Assembly (NCBI GenBank): GCA_013306675.1 | Contig: JABLUY010000002.1 | Span: 310,001 to 374,000, forward strand | Reading direction: 5' to 3' | Source: Thraustochytrium sp. TN22 | Lineage: Eukaryota > Sar > Bigyra > Thraustochytrida > Thraustochytriidae | Length of the DNA: 64,000 nucleotides | Shown here: positions 9,879 to 19,040 of the stretch, one piece after another | How the letters are laid out: each line of letters begins with the position of its first letter | Position numbering within the stretch: the stretch's first letter is position 1 | Made by a program: the position numbers and the translations under genes | Notes under the pieces: generated by a model | What the model saw: the letters and a program-made list of their open reading frames with translations, nothing else | What the model was told of the DNA's origin: nothing | Databases searched by the model: none

Positions 9879-10044
9879 CTTCGTGACGTCCAGGCGATGG
9901 CAAGCAGGGCTCTGAGGGTCGATGTTTCTGTAAGAACATGTATCGTACTGGTACCTTACTGCTACTTGTACCACTCAGTCAGGTCAATGGCGGCAACCGA
10001 GGCCCCGCCCCGTTGACTCGACGACGCAATTTGTGTCTCAAGGA

Positions 10045-12150
10045 TCAGATGATGAGAGCCTCCTCTTGATAATCATCCGCTTGGGCTTGACCGCGCTGCC
10101 GGCGCGCAGGGGTAGTGGACACCTGCGCTGGCCGCGAGGAGGAACGACGCGTGGGCGAAAGCGAGCGTGTGGGCGACGGCACGAGCGAGTGCAAAAGGCG
10201 CGTGAACATGGAAGAGTTGCTGCTGGTCGCACCTCGGCCGCTTGTGCCAGGTTGCGAAGGCGGGATCCAGCGCGGTGACCGTGTGTTGATGTCGTCTTCC
10301 GTGGTCAGCAGGTACGACTGACTGCCCTCCGGCGGAAGTGCGTAAGCGCTCTCTGCCGAGGCGGACGAGGAGGGCCCGGCCGGCGGTGGTGAGTGGAGCG
10401 AGGCATCGACGCTGGAGTTCCAGGCTGCGGCGCCGATAGCGCCGGCCTCCACCGTACCCTCGTTACTGTTCGCGAGCAACGAGCGAAGGTGGGCGCGCGC
10501 GAAGCAGTCACGGATGTAGCCAATCCAGTGGTGCGGCGGGATCGTGCGCTCGATGGCCTCCTTGTACATTTGCTTCGTGTCCATGGTATTGATGGTGTTG
10601 AGCGCGGACTGGGAGAGCGCCTGGCCGGTCTTGCCGCCCGAAACGTTGCTGGCCTGGGAGAGGTGGCTCAGACAGGCCATGGCCGTCATGTGAAAATGAA
10701 AGTAGAGCATGTCCACCTCCTCGCCCGGCGAGGCGGGCGTCGCCGGTGCCGCTGGGGGCCTCCGCGGGCGCGGCGCGGGTGCCGGCGTGGCGGCCGGCGT
10801 GGCAGCCGGGGTGGCAGCCGTCGTGATGGTGCGCGGGCTGCTGAGCTCTGAGGTGGGCGAGCCCACGTCCCGCGGGTGCACATCCCTAAGCTCTGTCTCA
10901 AGCGACGGCACGTGGGCGAGTGCGCCGCGCGAGCCCTCGCTCGGGGACCGCACGTGGCGAGGCGTGACGTTCAGGCGCGCGCCGTGCACGGTGTGAATTT
11001 CCTCCAGCTCTGCGCGCAGGTCCTCAATGACGCCATGCGCCTCAAAGAGCTCCACACGCAGGCCGGCAGACTCCTGCGCTGCGTCCGTGTCCTGGCGCAG
11101 GGCGGCACGCGACTCCTCCTCAAGCGCGAGCACGCGCGCCACCTCGTTCTTGGCTCGCTCCAAGTTGGCCTCCAGGGTCTGCACACGGTCGCCGAGCTCG
11201 CGCTCACTGACCTGTGCCGCAGCGCGCTCGGACTCCACCAGGCGTTCCGCGGCAAGCGCGCGCTTTTGCCACGTCTGGGCGGTCTCGAGAGCCGCCTCCA
11301 ACTCCTCGGCGGCTGCCGCGGACGCTGAGCTGTCGACGCGACTCAGGCGCGCCTGAAGCCTGGCCGGGACGCCAGCCGCCCCCCGGCCAGCAGCGCCCAT
11401 CTCGGCCCCTCCATCATGCTCGCCCTGGTCGCCGCCGTGGTCCCCGAGGCGGTCCCTGCTGCCGCTGTCGCCGGCGGCAGTGACACTCGCCACGGCCACC
11501 GCGCGGCGAGCCCGCTCTGGCGACGAGGTGCGCCGCGAGGAGGACGTCTCGCTGCCGACGGCGCCTGCGACGGCCGCGTCGCCGGCATGACCGGGCCCGC
11601 GCTGCGCCTCGGCGGCCTCGAGGCGCTCCTCGAGGTCGCGATTGTGCGCGTCGGCCTCGCGCAGGTTCTTGGCCAGGACGTCGAGCCTGCGCTGTAGCGC
11701 CTTGTTCTCCTCGCGAGCGGCGAGCAGGTCCTCCTCGCGCGCCTCGAGCTCGGACCGCGCCGAGGAGGACCCCTGGTTCTCCTCGCGCAGCCGCGTATTC
11801 TCCTGAAAGAGCGCGTCGCCGATCTGCGCGGCCAGCTCGAGGTCCGCCTCCCGTTGCGCGAGTACGGCGCGCAGCCGCTGGAGCTCGGCCGCCGCCGCTT
11901 GGCCGCCAGGAGCGCCGCTGCCAGCGCCGCCGGCAGCGCCGCCGCTGCCGGCGGGCTCGCCGCGCTGGCCGCCCGCGGCCTCGCCGCCCTCGGCCGCGGC
12001 TGCGGCCTGCGCGGCGGCGTCGCCGCCGAGCACGGCGCTCGTCTCGCGCACGAGCTCCGCCACCTCCTCGGACAGGTCGGCGTCGCGCCGCGCGCGGATG
12101 GAGTCCTCCAGCGCGCGGCCCAGCCGGGGCCCGCGCGCGCCTTCCGCCAT
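10045..12150 (-). CDS. coiled-coil protein with CC1-box, candidate dynein adaptor (HAP1/TRAK/BICDR-like)
   Basis: The protein has 701 residues. Heptad-rich coiled coil spans about 88-185 and 262-390, separated by a Gly/Ala-rich linker. Residues 104-118 (LELAAQIGDALFQEN) fit the CC1-box pattern, AAxxG followed by a leucine/asparagine helix, which in HAP1, TRAK, BICD-related and Spindly proteins contacts the dynein light intermediate chain. A later LFEAHGVIEDLRAEL segment (368-382) resembles the helix that follows in the HAP1 N-terminal family. A conserved-looking globular stretch (about 470-560, beginning VDMLYFHFHMTAMACLSHL) is followed by a Ser/Pro-rich tail. A role joining cargo to dynein-dynactin is inferred; a generic coiled-coil protein is the alternative. 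Its ATG lies 213 bp from that of the divergent MFS gene, so the two probably share a promoter. Confidence 0.7.
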   Translation of the reverse strand: MAEGARGPRLGRALEDSIRARRDADLSEEVAELVRETSAVLGGDAAAQAAAAAEGGEAAGGQRGEPAGSGGAAGGAGSGAPGGQAAAAELQRLRAVLAQREADLELAAQIGDALFQENTRLREENQGSSSARSELEAREEDLLAAREENKALQRRLDVLAKNLREADAHNRDLEERLEAAEAQRGPGHAGDAAVAGAVGSETSSSRRTSSPERARRAVAVASVTAAGDSGSRDRLGDHGGDQGEHDGGAEMGAAGRGAAGVPARLQARLSRVDSSASAAAAEELEAALETAQTWQKRALAAERLVESERAAAQVSERELGDRVQTLEANLERAKNEVARVLALEEESRAALRQDTDAAQESAGLRVELFEAHGVIEDLRAELEEIHTVHGARLNVTPRHVRSPSEGSRGALAHVPSLETELRDVHPRDVGSPTSELSSPRTITTAATPAATPAATPAPAPRPRRPPAAPATPASPGEEVDMLYFHFHMTAMACLSHLSQASNVSGGKTGQALSQSALNTINTMDTKQMYKEAIERTIPPHHWIGYIRDCFARAHLRSLLANSNEGTVEAGAIGAAAWNSSVDASLHSPPPAGPSSSASAESAYALPPEGSQSYLLTTEDDINTRSPRWIPPSQPGTSGRGATSSNSSMFTRLLHSLVPSPTRSLSPTRRSSSRPAQVSTTPARRQRGQAQADDYQEEALII

Positions 12151-12363
12151 CGCGCCGCGCCGCAGCCGCGCCTCGCTTGCGGGTCTGCGGGCGCGGAAAC
12201 TTCACCTTCGAGCTCGCGTTGAAGGCCGGCGCGGGGGATGGGAACGGGCGCCCTTGAACTTGAAGGAGCAACTCGAACGGTCTCGCTCGACTCCGATGGC
12301 GCGGCGCGCGCGACCAGGCCAGCCGGCAGAGCCGCAAGCGAGCGGCCGCGCCGCGGCGGCGGC
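12151..12363. promoter_or_regulatory. short bidirectional promoter region
   Basis: Only 213 bp separate the ATG of the minus-strand coiled-coil gene (12150) from the chosen ATG of the plus-strand MFS gene (12364). Both core promoters and both 5' leaders must fit here or extend into the coding sequences. No TATA box is obvious. Inferred from spacing alone. Confidence 0.5.
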
Positions 12364-13851
12364 ATGGGGCGGCGGCACGAGGCGGCGTGGGCCGGCTTGC
12401 TGGCCGCGACGCTGGTCAAGACGGCGGACGTGGCGTTCCTGAGCGCGCTGTTCCGGACGCTGGAGCTCGAGTTCGACCTCAGCCCGACGCGGCTTGGCTA
12501 CGTGTGGCTCGCGCAGAGCTCGTCGCTGCGGTTTGGGGGCGTGCTCTGGGCGCCGATCATCGACGAGGCACGAGACCCGCGCCGCTTCCTCGTGCTCGCC
12601 GTCGCGGGCGTCGGCGTGTGCAGTGTCCTGCTCAGCCAAGCCACGAGCTTTTCGCATCTTCTCGCGCTGCGCTTCGTGGCCGGCATGTGCGGCGCCGCGC
12701 TGCGCCCGCTCATGGGCAGTGTCATCGCGGACGTTGACTCCTCCAAGCGTGGCTCCTACTTTGGCCGCGTCAGCATTGCGGAGTCGGTGAGCCGCATCGC
12801 CAGTGCCGCGGTCGTCACACGCTGGAGCATACACTGGCGGCCCATGCTCGCCGCCTTTGGCACTCTCAGCCTGCTCACCGCCGCAGCCCTGCACCGCGTC
12901 GTCCCAACTCGTGAAGAGCTCGCTGTCGAGGCGCGAGGAACCGGCGTCGCCCAGGCCAGGAGAGACGCTCGCGCTGACAAGGCGCAGCAGGCGGCAGGCC
13001 TCGCCGCCGTCTTCTCGATGCGCTCCTTTCAGGTGATCGTCCTGCACGGGCTCTTTGGAACGTTTCCCTACGCAGGCTTTGCCTTCTTGGTCATGTGGTT
13101 CCAGACCGGCGGCGTCAGTAACGCACTGGCCGGCTTCTACGGCAACGCGATGCAAATGGGCATGATTCTCGGCCAGCTCGTGGCCGGCGCCGTGGGCGAC
13201 TACTTCGCGCGCCTCGACCCGCAGCGGGGCCGTATTTATATGGCGCAGGTCGCGGGGTTTGCGCGCGTGCCTTTGGTCCTGCTCATCTTCGCGCTCACGC
13301 CGCCCGACGCGCTCGAGCAGGCCGCTGTTGGCCTCTTCGCGCTAGGCCTGGTTGTCCCGTCCATCGCCACGGGTGCAACCAAGCCCATCTTGGCAGAGCT
13401 CATGCCGCCAGGCGCCGGGGCGCGTGTCATGAGCGCCCACTTCGCACTGCAGAGCCTCTTTAGTATAGGCTCTGGGATCGTTGTCGGTGCTCTGGCGGAG
13501 CACGCCTTCGGCTACGATAAGGCGAGCGTCGCAGCGCGCACGGCTGCGTGCAAGCTCGAGGAGGCTGCCGCCATGGCCGCGGCGACCGACCTCGCGGCGG
13601 CCGCGGACCCGGACGACGTCTCCCTCAGGGACCGCTTCCTTGCCGTCTTCCTTGGGAGCAAGGCCGCCTCCACGCCGGGCGGCTGCGTGGACCTACCCAA
13701 CCACGCCGCGCTCGGGGAAGCGCTCCTCTGGAATACGTTGCTCCCGTGGCTCCTCAGCGCCGTCTTCCTCTCCGCCTTGCACTGGACCTTCCCCGCCGAC
13801 CTTGCTCTCTCGCGCCGCCAGATGCCAAGCGCCGCCAGCAAGACGGACTAG
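12364..13851 (+). CDS. major facilitator superfamily transporter
   Basis: The protein has 495 residues and about 12 hydrophobic helices in two six-helix halves, the usual MFS size. The loop after helix 4 (DVDSSKRGSYFGRVS) has the RGxxxG form of the MFS signature motif, and the central loop is charged (EARGTG...RRDARADKAQQ). A roughly 70-residue soluble insertion enriched in Ala and Asp precedes the last helices. Substrate cannot be read from the sequence; the organisation is broadly like Spinster or sugar/lipid MFS carriers. The frame is open upstream to an ATG at 12238. The later ATG at 12364 was preferred because the intervening 42 codons are low-complexity and the hydrophobic N-terminus begins right after it (MGRRHEAAWAGLLAATLVK). 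Confidence 0.88.
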   Translation: MGRRHEAAWAGLLAATLVKTADVAFLSALFRTLELEFDLSPTRLGYVWLAQSSSLRFGGVLWAPIIDEARDPRRFLVLAVAGVGVCSVLLSQATSFSHLLALRFVAGMCGAALRPLMGSVIADVDSSKRGSYFGRVSIAESVSRIASAAVVTRWSIHWRPMLAAFGTLSLLTAAALHRVVPTREELAVEARGTGVAQARRDARADKAQQAAGLAAVFSMRSFQVIVLHGLFGTFPYAGFAFLVMWFQTGGVSNALAGFYGNAMQMGMILGQLVAGAVGDYFARLDPQRGRIYMAQVAGFARVPLVLLIFALTPPDALEQAAVGLFALGLVVPSIATGATKPILAELMPPGAGARVMSAHFALQSLFSIGSGIVVGALAEHAFGYDKASVAARTAACKLEEAAAMAAATDLAAAADPDDVSLRDRFLAVFLGSKAASTPGGCVDLPNHAALGEALLWNTLLPWLLSAVFLSALHWTFPADLALSRRQMPSAASKTD

Positions 13852-14584
13852 ACCTTTGCTGGAGAAAGGCTGGTGGCTGACTTATTATCTACCAAGCTAC
13901 GGCCTCTGTCCCCCGCCTGTTCTCGCCACGCGTGGAGTAAGTTACTGGTTCCACCTTTTCTTTGGTACCACCATTAGCCTTCTGAAGAGCTTCGTCAGAG
14001 TCATTTCGCTCCACTCGTTTGTCTCATACCTGTGCGCAGCGCGCCGCGCGTCGCAGGCCGGGCTGCCTCAACGCCGCCCGGCCTCGCCGCCCCGACAGAC
14101 TTGGTGGCGCTCCTGTCGCGCCCCACGAGATTTTTCCCTTCCGGTCTGAAGGCACGGGACGATGATCCGATTCATCGAAGGACTCGGAGGCAACCTGGAT
14201 CATGCAAGGCGCAATCAGCAAAGTCGCCGCGACTCTTCGTCGTAGGTCGCCACGCTCCGCCCCGGCGCCTTCACCGCCGCCGCGCAGAGCCGCGCAGAGC
14301 CGCGCGTACTGTGCATAGAGCGAGAGCGACGAGGGCGCCGCAAGGTTGCCAAGGCACGGCTGGGCGACGACGATGGTTGGGAACGGGAATGACAGGGCCT
14401 GCCATCTGACCTGATGAACCGCGCGCGGCAGAAGCCCAAGCTGCGGTCGCGCGCGGCGCAGCGTCCGGCGGCGGCGGCGGCGGCGGGCGAGCGGGCGGGC
14501 GAGCGGCGGGTGCCAGCAGCGGCGCGGCAGCGGCGCGGCAGCCAGGGCCCCCCCTCCCTCCCTAGCTCTAGCGTGGCGGCGGCC
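13852..14584. other. intergenic region between co-directional genes
   Basis: Holds the 3' end of the MFS gene and the promoter of the NAA40-ankyrin gene. The NAA40 frame is open from an ATG at 14414, so 14414-14584 may be coding if the upstream start is used. No separate gene or repeat of note is seen. Confidence 0.5.
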
Positions 14585-15280
14585 ATGATGCGTGGTGCGA
14601 AGCGCCGGCTCGAGGAGGACGAGCCCGCCGTGAAGAACGCGAACGGCGGCGGCGGCGCGGCGGCGGCGAAGCAGCTTGGCCTGCAGGGCATCGTGTTTCT
14701 GCGCGCGACGCGCAGGTCCAGTCTGGTGCGACGCGAGGTGGAGTACGGCGGGCGGTGGAGCGTGGAGGGCAAGCGCGCGCGCAACGTGATGATGGAGCGC
14801 GCGTTCAGGCTCTTTTTGCAAGATCACCCCGAGGTCATGGCGCAGCTGCAGCGCATGAGGGACACGGAGGAAGAAGAGGAAGAGGTCAAGTTCGTCGAGG
14901 ACCTGTACAATGAGCTCGCCGAGGACGATGCGCTTCGCGAGATCGACGAGGCAGGCGATGACGAGGAGGACGTTCGCAAGTGGCGACTGCGACGCGCACG
15001 ACTCGACGAGCGCGGCCTGCCGCGCAACGTGCTGGCCGAGTTCCCAGACTTTGCCACTTATAAGGCGCCGGGCCTCGCCGTGGACGTGCGCTTCTGCGCG
15101 CCGGACGATGGGGGCATGGACCCGGCGCTGCTCGCCGGTTGCCTTGACCTGACCGAGACGAACATGCGCGCCGCCTACAAGGCGGCAAAATGGGTATGGG
15201 ACCGCGAAAAGAAGCGCGCACAGCTCGGCAAGGGCGTTTCGCGCTTCGTGGTTGCAACGCACCGAGAAGGGACGGCTTCT

Positions 15281-15318
<38 letters not shown>

Positions 15319-16216
15319 TCGCGCCCTCGCTGGCTTTGTCAACTTCCGCTTCATCAAGCAAGACAAGGCACTTGTGCTCTACATCTACGAGATTCAGGTG
15401 CACAGGCCCTCGGCGGGGCGCAAGGGGCTTGGCTCGCACCTCATGCGGCTCATGGAGAAGGTCGCGCGCTTCTGGGACATGGACTGGATCATGCTCACCT
15501 GCTTCTGCGCCAACACGGCGGCGCTGCGCTTCTACGAGGACCTAGGCTTCGCTGTGGACGAGACTTCACCGGTCGGCAAGGCGCACGTCATCCTCTCCAA
15601 ACAGCTCTTTGACGACGCCGAGGAGAGCGGGAACGACAGCGACACGGACCTAGGCGGCTTCATCGTGAGTGATGAGGAGGAGGCGCAGGCCCAGGCCCAG
15701 GCCCAGCTGGCCAATGCCCTCGCTGCGGGCAACGGCCCCGGGGCGCTCCTCGAGGCGGCCAGCGAGGGTGACATCTTTGCTGTTGAGGCGCTTCTATCGA
15801 GCAGCGCGCGAGACGTCGACGCGCCTTCCCCGACGGATCCAGAGGGCCTCACGCCGCTCATCAAGGCCGCGCACCACGGCCATCTTGACGCAGTCAAGTT
15901 GCTTATTGCGCATGGCGCACAGGTGCAGCCTCCGGGTGCCAAGCACTACGCCCTGCGCGCGGCGGCCATCGGCGGCCACCTTGACGTCTGCAAGGTCCTC
16001 GTCGAGTGCGGCGCTTCAGTCAATCAAGCCTCTGCGGGGAATCGCACGCCGCTGCACGGCGCAACGCTCAACAACCATCCTGACGTCGTCCGCTTCCTCC
16101 TGGAGCGCGACGCTGACCCCAATGTTGTGAATGACTTCGGCGAGACTGCCCTGGCAATCGCCAAGGCTCGCCGTTTCGACAAGTGCGTAGCGCTACTCTT
16201 ACCCTTCGCGCCATAG
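14585..16216 (+). CDS. NAA40: NAA40/NatD-like N-terminal acetyltransferase fused to ankyrin repeats
   Basis: The protein has 543 residues from the ATG at 14585; an ATG at 14414 would add 57 low-complexity residues in a weaker start context. A GNAT acetyltransferase domain spans about 155-340. It has a FVNFRF strand, a YIYEIQV strand and the acetyl-CoA loop RKGLGSHLM (about 277-286), then MLTCFCANTAALRFYEDLGF. This closely matches NAA40 (NatD), which acetylates the N-terminal Ser of histones H4 and H2A. An acidic helical segment (about 80-125) precedes it. Four ankyrin-type repeats occupy about 385-540 (EGLTPLIKAAHHGHLDAVKLL and following). NAA40 is normally a single-domain protein, so the ankyrin tail is unusual. 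A short Ala/Gly insertion (about 233-243) interrupts the GNAT fold in a loop. A nuclear or ribosome-associated role is inferred from the family. Confidence 0.9.
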
Positions 16217-16646
16217 CCAGCCTGAGCGCTTTGGGTGTGAGTGCGCCTCAATTTGGAGCGAGTCATTTGATAGCCGTCACAAACACATGCTCATGACTCG
16301 CACGGAATTTTTTTTTCTTTTCCTAGCCTGCTGGTACGATTCGCGGTGTCACTCTCGGCCTCACCCTTTCTTGCGCTTTCTTGCATTGACTGCGCTTGAC
16401 TGCAGTGGATGATCCGTTCTGCTCAATCGACTCACAGTCAAAGCCACGGATGACTCGACGGATGAAAGGCAGGCAGGTGTGCAACGGAATGGGAACTTGA
16501 ATGGGGTCCCCGTGGGGTTCGGATTTTATGCAAGGAGTCAGCTCGTCAGCTCACAGTCAGGCGCGCTCACTGCCGCTCAGGCTGCCACTGCCATCAACAC
16601 CGATCAATCACAATACCAAGGTCTGTGCCGCAACCAGGTCAGCCCC
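16217..16646. other. intergenic region
   Basis: 430 bp between the NAA40-ankyrin stop and the LRR gene ATG. The reading frame of the LRR gene stays open back to a non-ATG codon at 16479. The region is AT-richer than average and includes T-rich runs at about 16309-16322. No other gene is seen. Confidence 0.5.
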
Positions 16647-18332
16647 ATGAGCAAAGGTGGCAAGGGCGGCGCGGCAGGCGCGGCAGGCGCGGTCATGGCT
16701 GCGGCTGGTGCAGGAGACGACAGCGAGTGGCTACCGGAGAACCTCGCGGCGGCGCTCAAGCTCGACGCCAAAGCTGTCAGCAAGTTTATCACCCAGTCCA
16801 GATCCAAAACGAACCTGGTGAGCTCGCTCTTTCTGCCACGTAGGGAGCGGGAGCTCGTTGGAGGTGTGGCGGATGACGAAGCTTCGAAGCATCGGGGCAT
16901 ATCGCGCCCCTCCATGCTCGTCAAGAGCGCTGCGCCAGTCATGCTGACGGAGGAGGAGACCTTGCGGACGGAAGCTGGAGACGGTGGAGACGGGACTTTC
17001 ATCACCGCCATGGCGGAGCTCGGAGGTACCGAGGCGGGTGGCCACCGCGACTCGCTCGCGTTGACAACCAACCAAGAATGGGGTGCCGCCACCGAGGCCA
17101 AGACTGGGGACGACGCCGCTATGGAGAGCAGTGACGAAGACGAAGACGATAGTGACGACGAGGCGTCCCTGTCCACCTGCTCGTCGGCTTCCAGCCTCGA
17201 TATGCGAATGCTGACGGACGCAACGCAAGCGAATGAGCGAGAGACCGGCAAGCTCGCGTATTCCACTGCATGTGCACGCCTGGGCATCTTCCCTGCATCC
17301 GGGCTTATGGAGGGCTTGCAGACGGAGACGCTCAACTTGGCGCACCAGCTCCTGGGCGAGAAAGCGCTCGAAGCGCTCTGCGACGCGCTCCGCGTGAACG
17401 ACTACGTGGAATCGCTCGACCTGGCTGGCAACAGTATTGGGCAGCGCGGAGCCGCGGCCCTCGGGCGCCTCCTGGCCGATGGCTCCAACCTGCGCGCGCT
17501 GTCTGTCGCCAGGAACAGACTGGGCAACGAGGGCGCCCTCGCCCTGGCGCAAGGGATCCGCGCGGCGCGCGGCGCCGGGACCTCGACGCTGGCCGTCCTT
17601 GACCTCGCAGACAACCGGCTCACCGACAGGGCGGCGATCGGCCTGCTTGAGGCCCTCGGAGAGGACAAGCGAGGGGCGGAGGAGGAGAAGGAGGCTACGT
17701 CTTCGGTCTCAGGTCTCGTGTCGCTCGACCTGTCGCAAAATCGACTCGGCGACGCCGGTGCGCGCGCCGTGGCCGGCATTCTGAATGCGCACGCCTGGTC
17801 AATGCGCGACGTGAATTTGAGCTGGAACGTTGTCAAGGGCCCAGGTGCATCGCTCTTGCTGAGCGCCGCGAGGCGCTGTGTCATCCTACAGCGGCTTGCG
17901 TTGGCGTGGAACAGCCTTGACGACAGCCTGGCTCTCGTGCTCGCAGAACTGCTGTCTGCCTCAACGACGCTTCGCCTCCTTGACCTTAGTCACAATCAGC
18001 TCGGACCTCGAACTGCCCGCTCGCTGGGCGATTCTCTCCCACGGTCCAGCTCGCTCCGGACGCTGCACCTCGGCTTCAACCCACTCACTGCGGATGGCTG
18101 TGAGGCGGTGCTGCAGGGCGTCCTTTTGAACGAGTCGCTTCGCCACGTGGGACTCGAAAACCTTGCGGCCCTCGTCGCGAGTCCGCGGGTGTCGTCTGGG
18201 TCCGGTAGCCAGCAAGCCGATCGACTTTGGGACCGCGCTCGCAAGGTCGAGGCAGACAGAGCGACGTTTGTCGCCATCGCCACGGAGCACCCACGGCGAC
18301 GGCTCAGCCTCGTAGCTGCCAAGAAAAAGTAA
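16647..18332 (+). CDS. leucine-rich repeat protein, ribonuclease-inhibitor type
   Basis: The protein has 561 residues from the first in-frame ATG (MSKGGKGGAAG). Residues 1-220 are low-complexity with an acidic patch (SSDEDEDDSDDEA). From about 225 to 500 runs a series of 28-30-residue leucine-rich repeats of the RI/NLR type, with LDLAGNSIGQRGAAALG and LDLSQNRLGDAGARAVA as clear units. Such repeats form a horseshoe that binds proteins. A basic tail (HPRRR and a final AKKK) ends the protein. No NACHT or kinase domain is attached, so this is not an intact NLR. Function is unknown; RanGAP-like and NLR-LRR-like proteins share this repeat class, and the N-terminus gives no further clue. Confidence 0.85.
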   Translation: MSKGGKGGAAGAAGAVMAAAGAGDDSEWLPENLAAALKLDAKAVSKFITQSRSKTNLVSSLFLPRRERELVGGVADDEASKHRGISRPSMLVKSAAPVMLTEEETLRTEAGDGGDGTFITAMAELGGTEAGGHRDSLALTTNQEWGAATEAKTGDDAAMESSDEDEDDSDDEASLSTCSSASSLDMRMLTDATQANERETGKLAYSTACARLGIFPASGLMEGLQTETLNLAHQLLGEKALEALCDALRVNDYVESLDLAGNSIGQRGAAALGRLLADGSNLRALSVARNRLGNEGALALAQGIRAARGAGTSTLAVLDLADNRLTDRAAIGLLEALGEDKRGAEEEKEATSSVSGLVSLDLSQNRLGDAGARAVAGILNAHAWSMRDVNLSWNVVKGPGASLLLSAARRCVILQRLALAWNSLDDSLALVLAELLSASTTLRLLDLSHNQLGPRTARSLGDSLPRSSSLRTLHLGFNPLTADGCEAVLQGVLLNESLRHVGLENLAALVASPRVSSGSGSQQADRLWDRARKVEADRATFVAIATEHPRRRLSLVAAKKK

Positions 18333-19040
18333 GTGCAACCGGCCGGGACCGAGCTCCAGGAATCGTCAGGAACCCCAACATCAGACCCCCCACCTGCATT
18401 ATTCTTACAAAATGGACCTCCAGAACGTTCCTTCCCCCCCCCTACCCCCCCCCCTCCTTTCCCCTTTCCCCAACAAAAGACTCGTTGGCCGCTCCTTGTT
18501 GCATTTCCCAACCTTTCGCGCACAACTTCCGGTGGGCGGACGAGTCGATGACCTTTTTTCTCACGACACGCCGCCGGCGGGACTATGCGGCCAACCTTGC
18601 CTTGCAAGCCTGAGCAAAGTGAAATCACGACGTGCCTTGAGGACAAGCAAGGCGAATTTGGGGAAGCTCCCTCCTCGCGTGCGTTTCATTTAGTAGCGTC
18701 GACAGCATCAACGCTGCGCGCTTCCGCATTGCCTGTCGCACCGAGCGGTTCGCGACGGCATCTGCGTGGGGCCGTGGGCCAGGTTTCGCACCGCATCAAA
18801 GGGTTGATGCGCCCTCCTTCCCTCCTTTCACCCTCTTTGAAGCAACTCTTCAACTTGCGTAACGCCTTGTCGCCATGGTCGATGGCACTTGCTGGTGAAG
18901 GCCGTAACGGGCAAGTGTTGAAAGCCGCCTCAACTCCTGTCCCGGCACGCACAAGGTGACGGCGATCGACGCTCCGAGCAGACTCGCGTGCAACGCAAGG
19001 CAGCCAAGCCAAAGCTTCATCGCGCCAGCGCACCAGCGAT
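18333..19040. other. intergenic region with pyrimidine tract
   Basis: About 700 bp between co-directional genes. Contains a C-rich tract at about 18431-18473 (runs of 9-10 C separated by T or A), which lies roughly 100 bp downstream of the LRR stop and is probably in its 3' UTR. No gene is supported. Confidence 0.6.
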
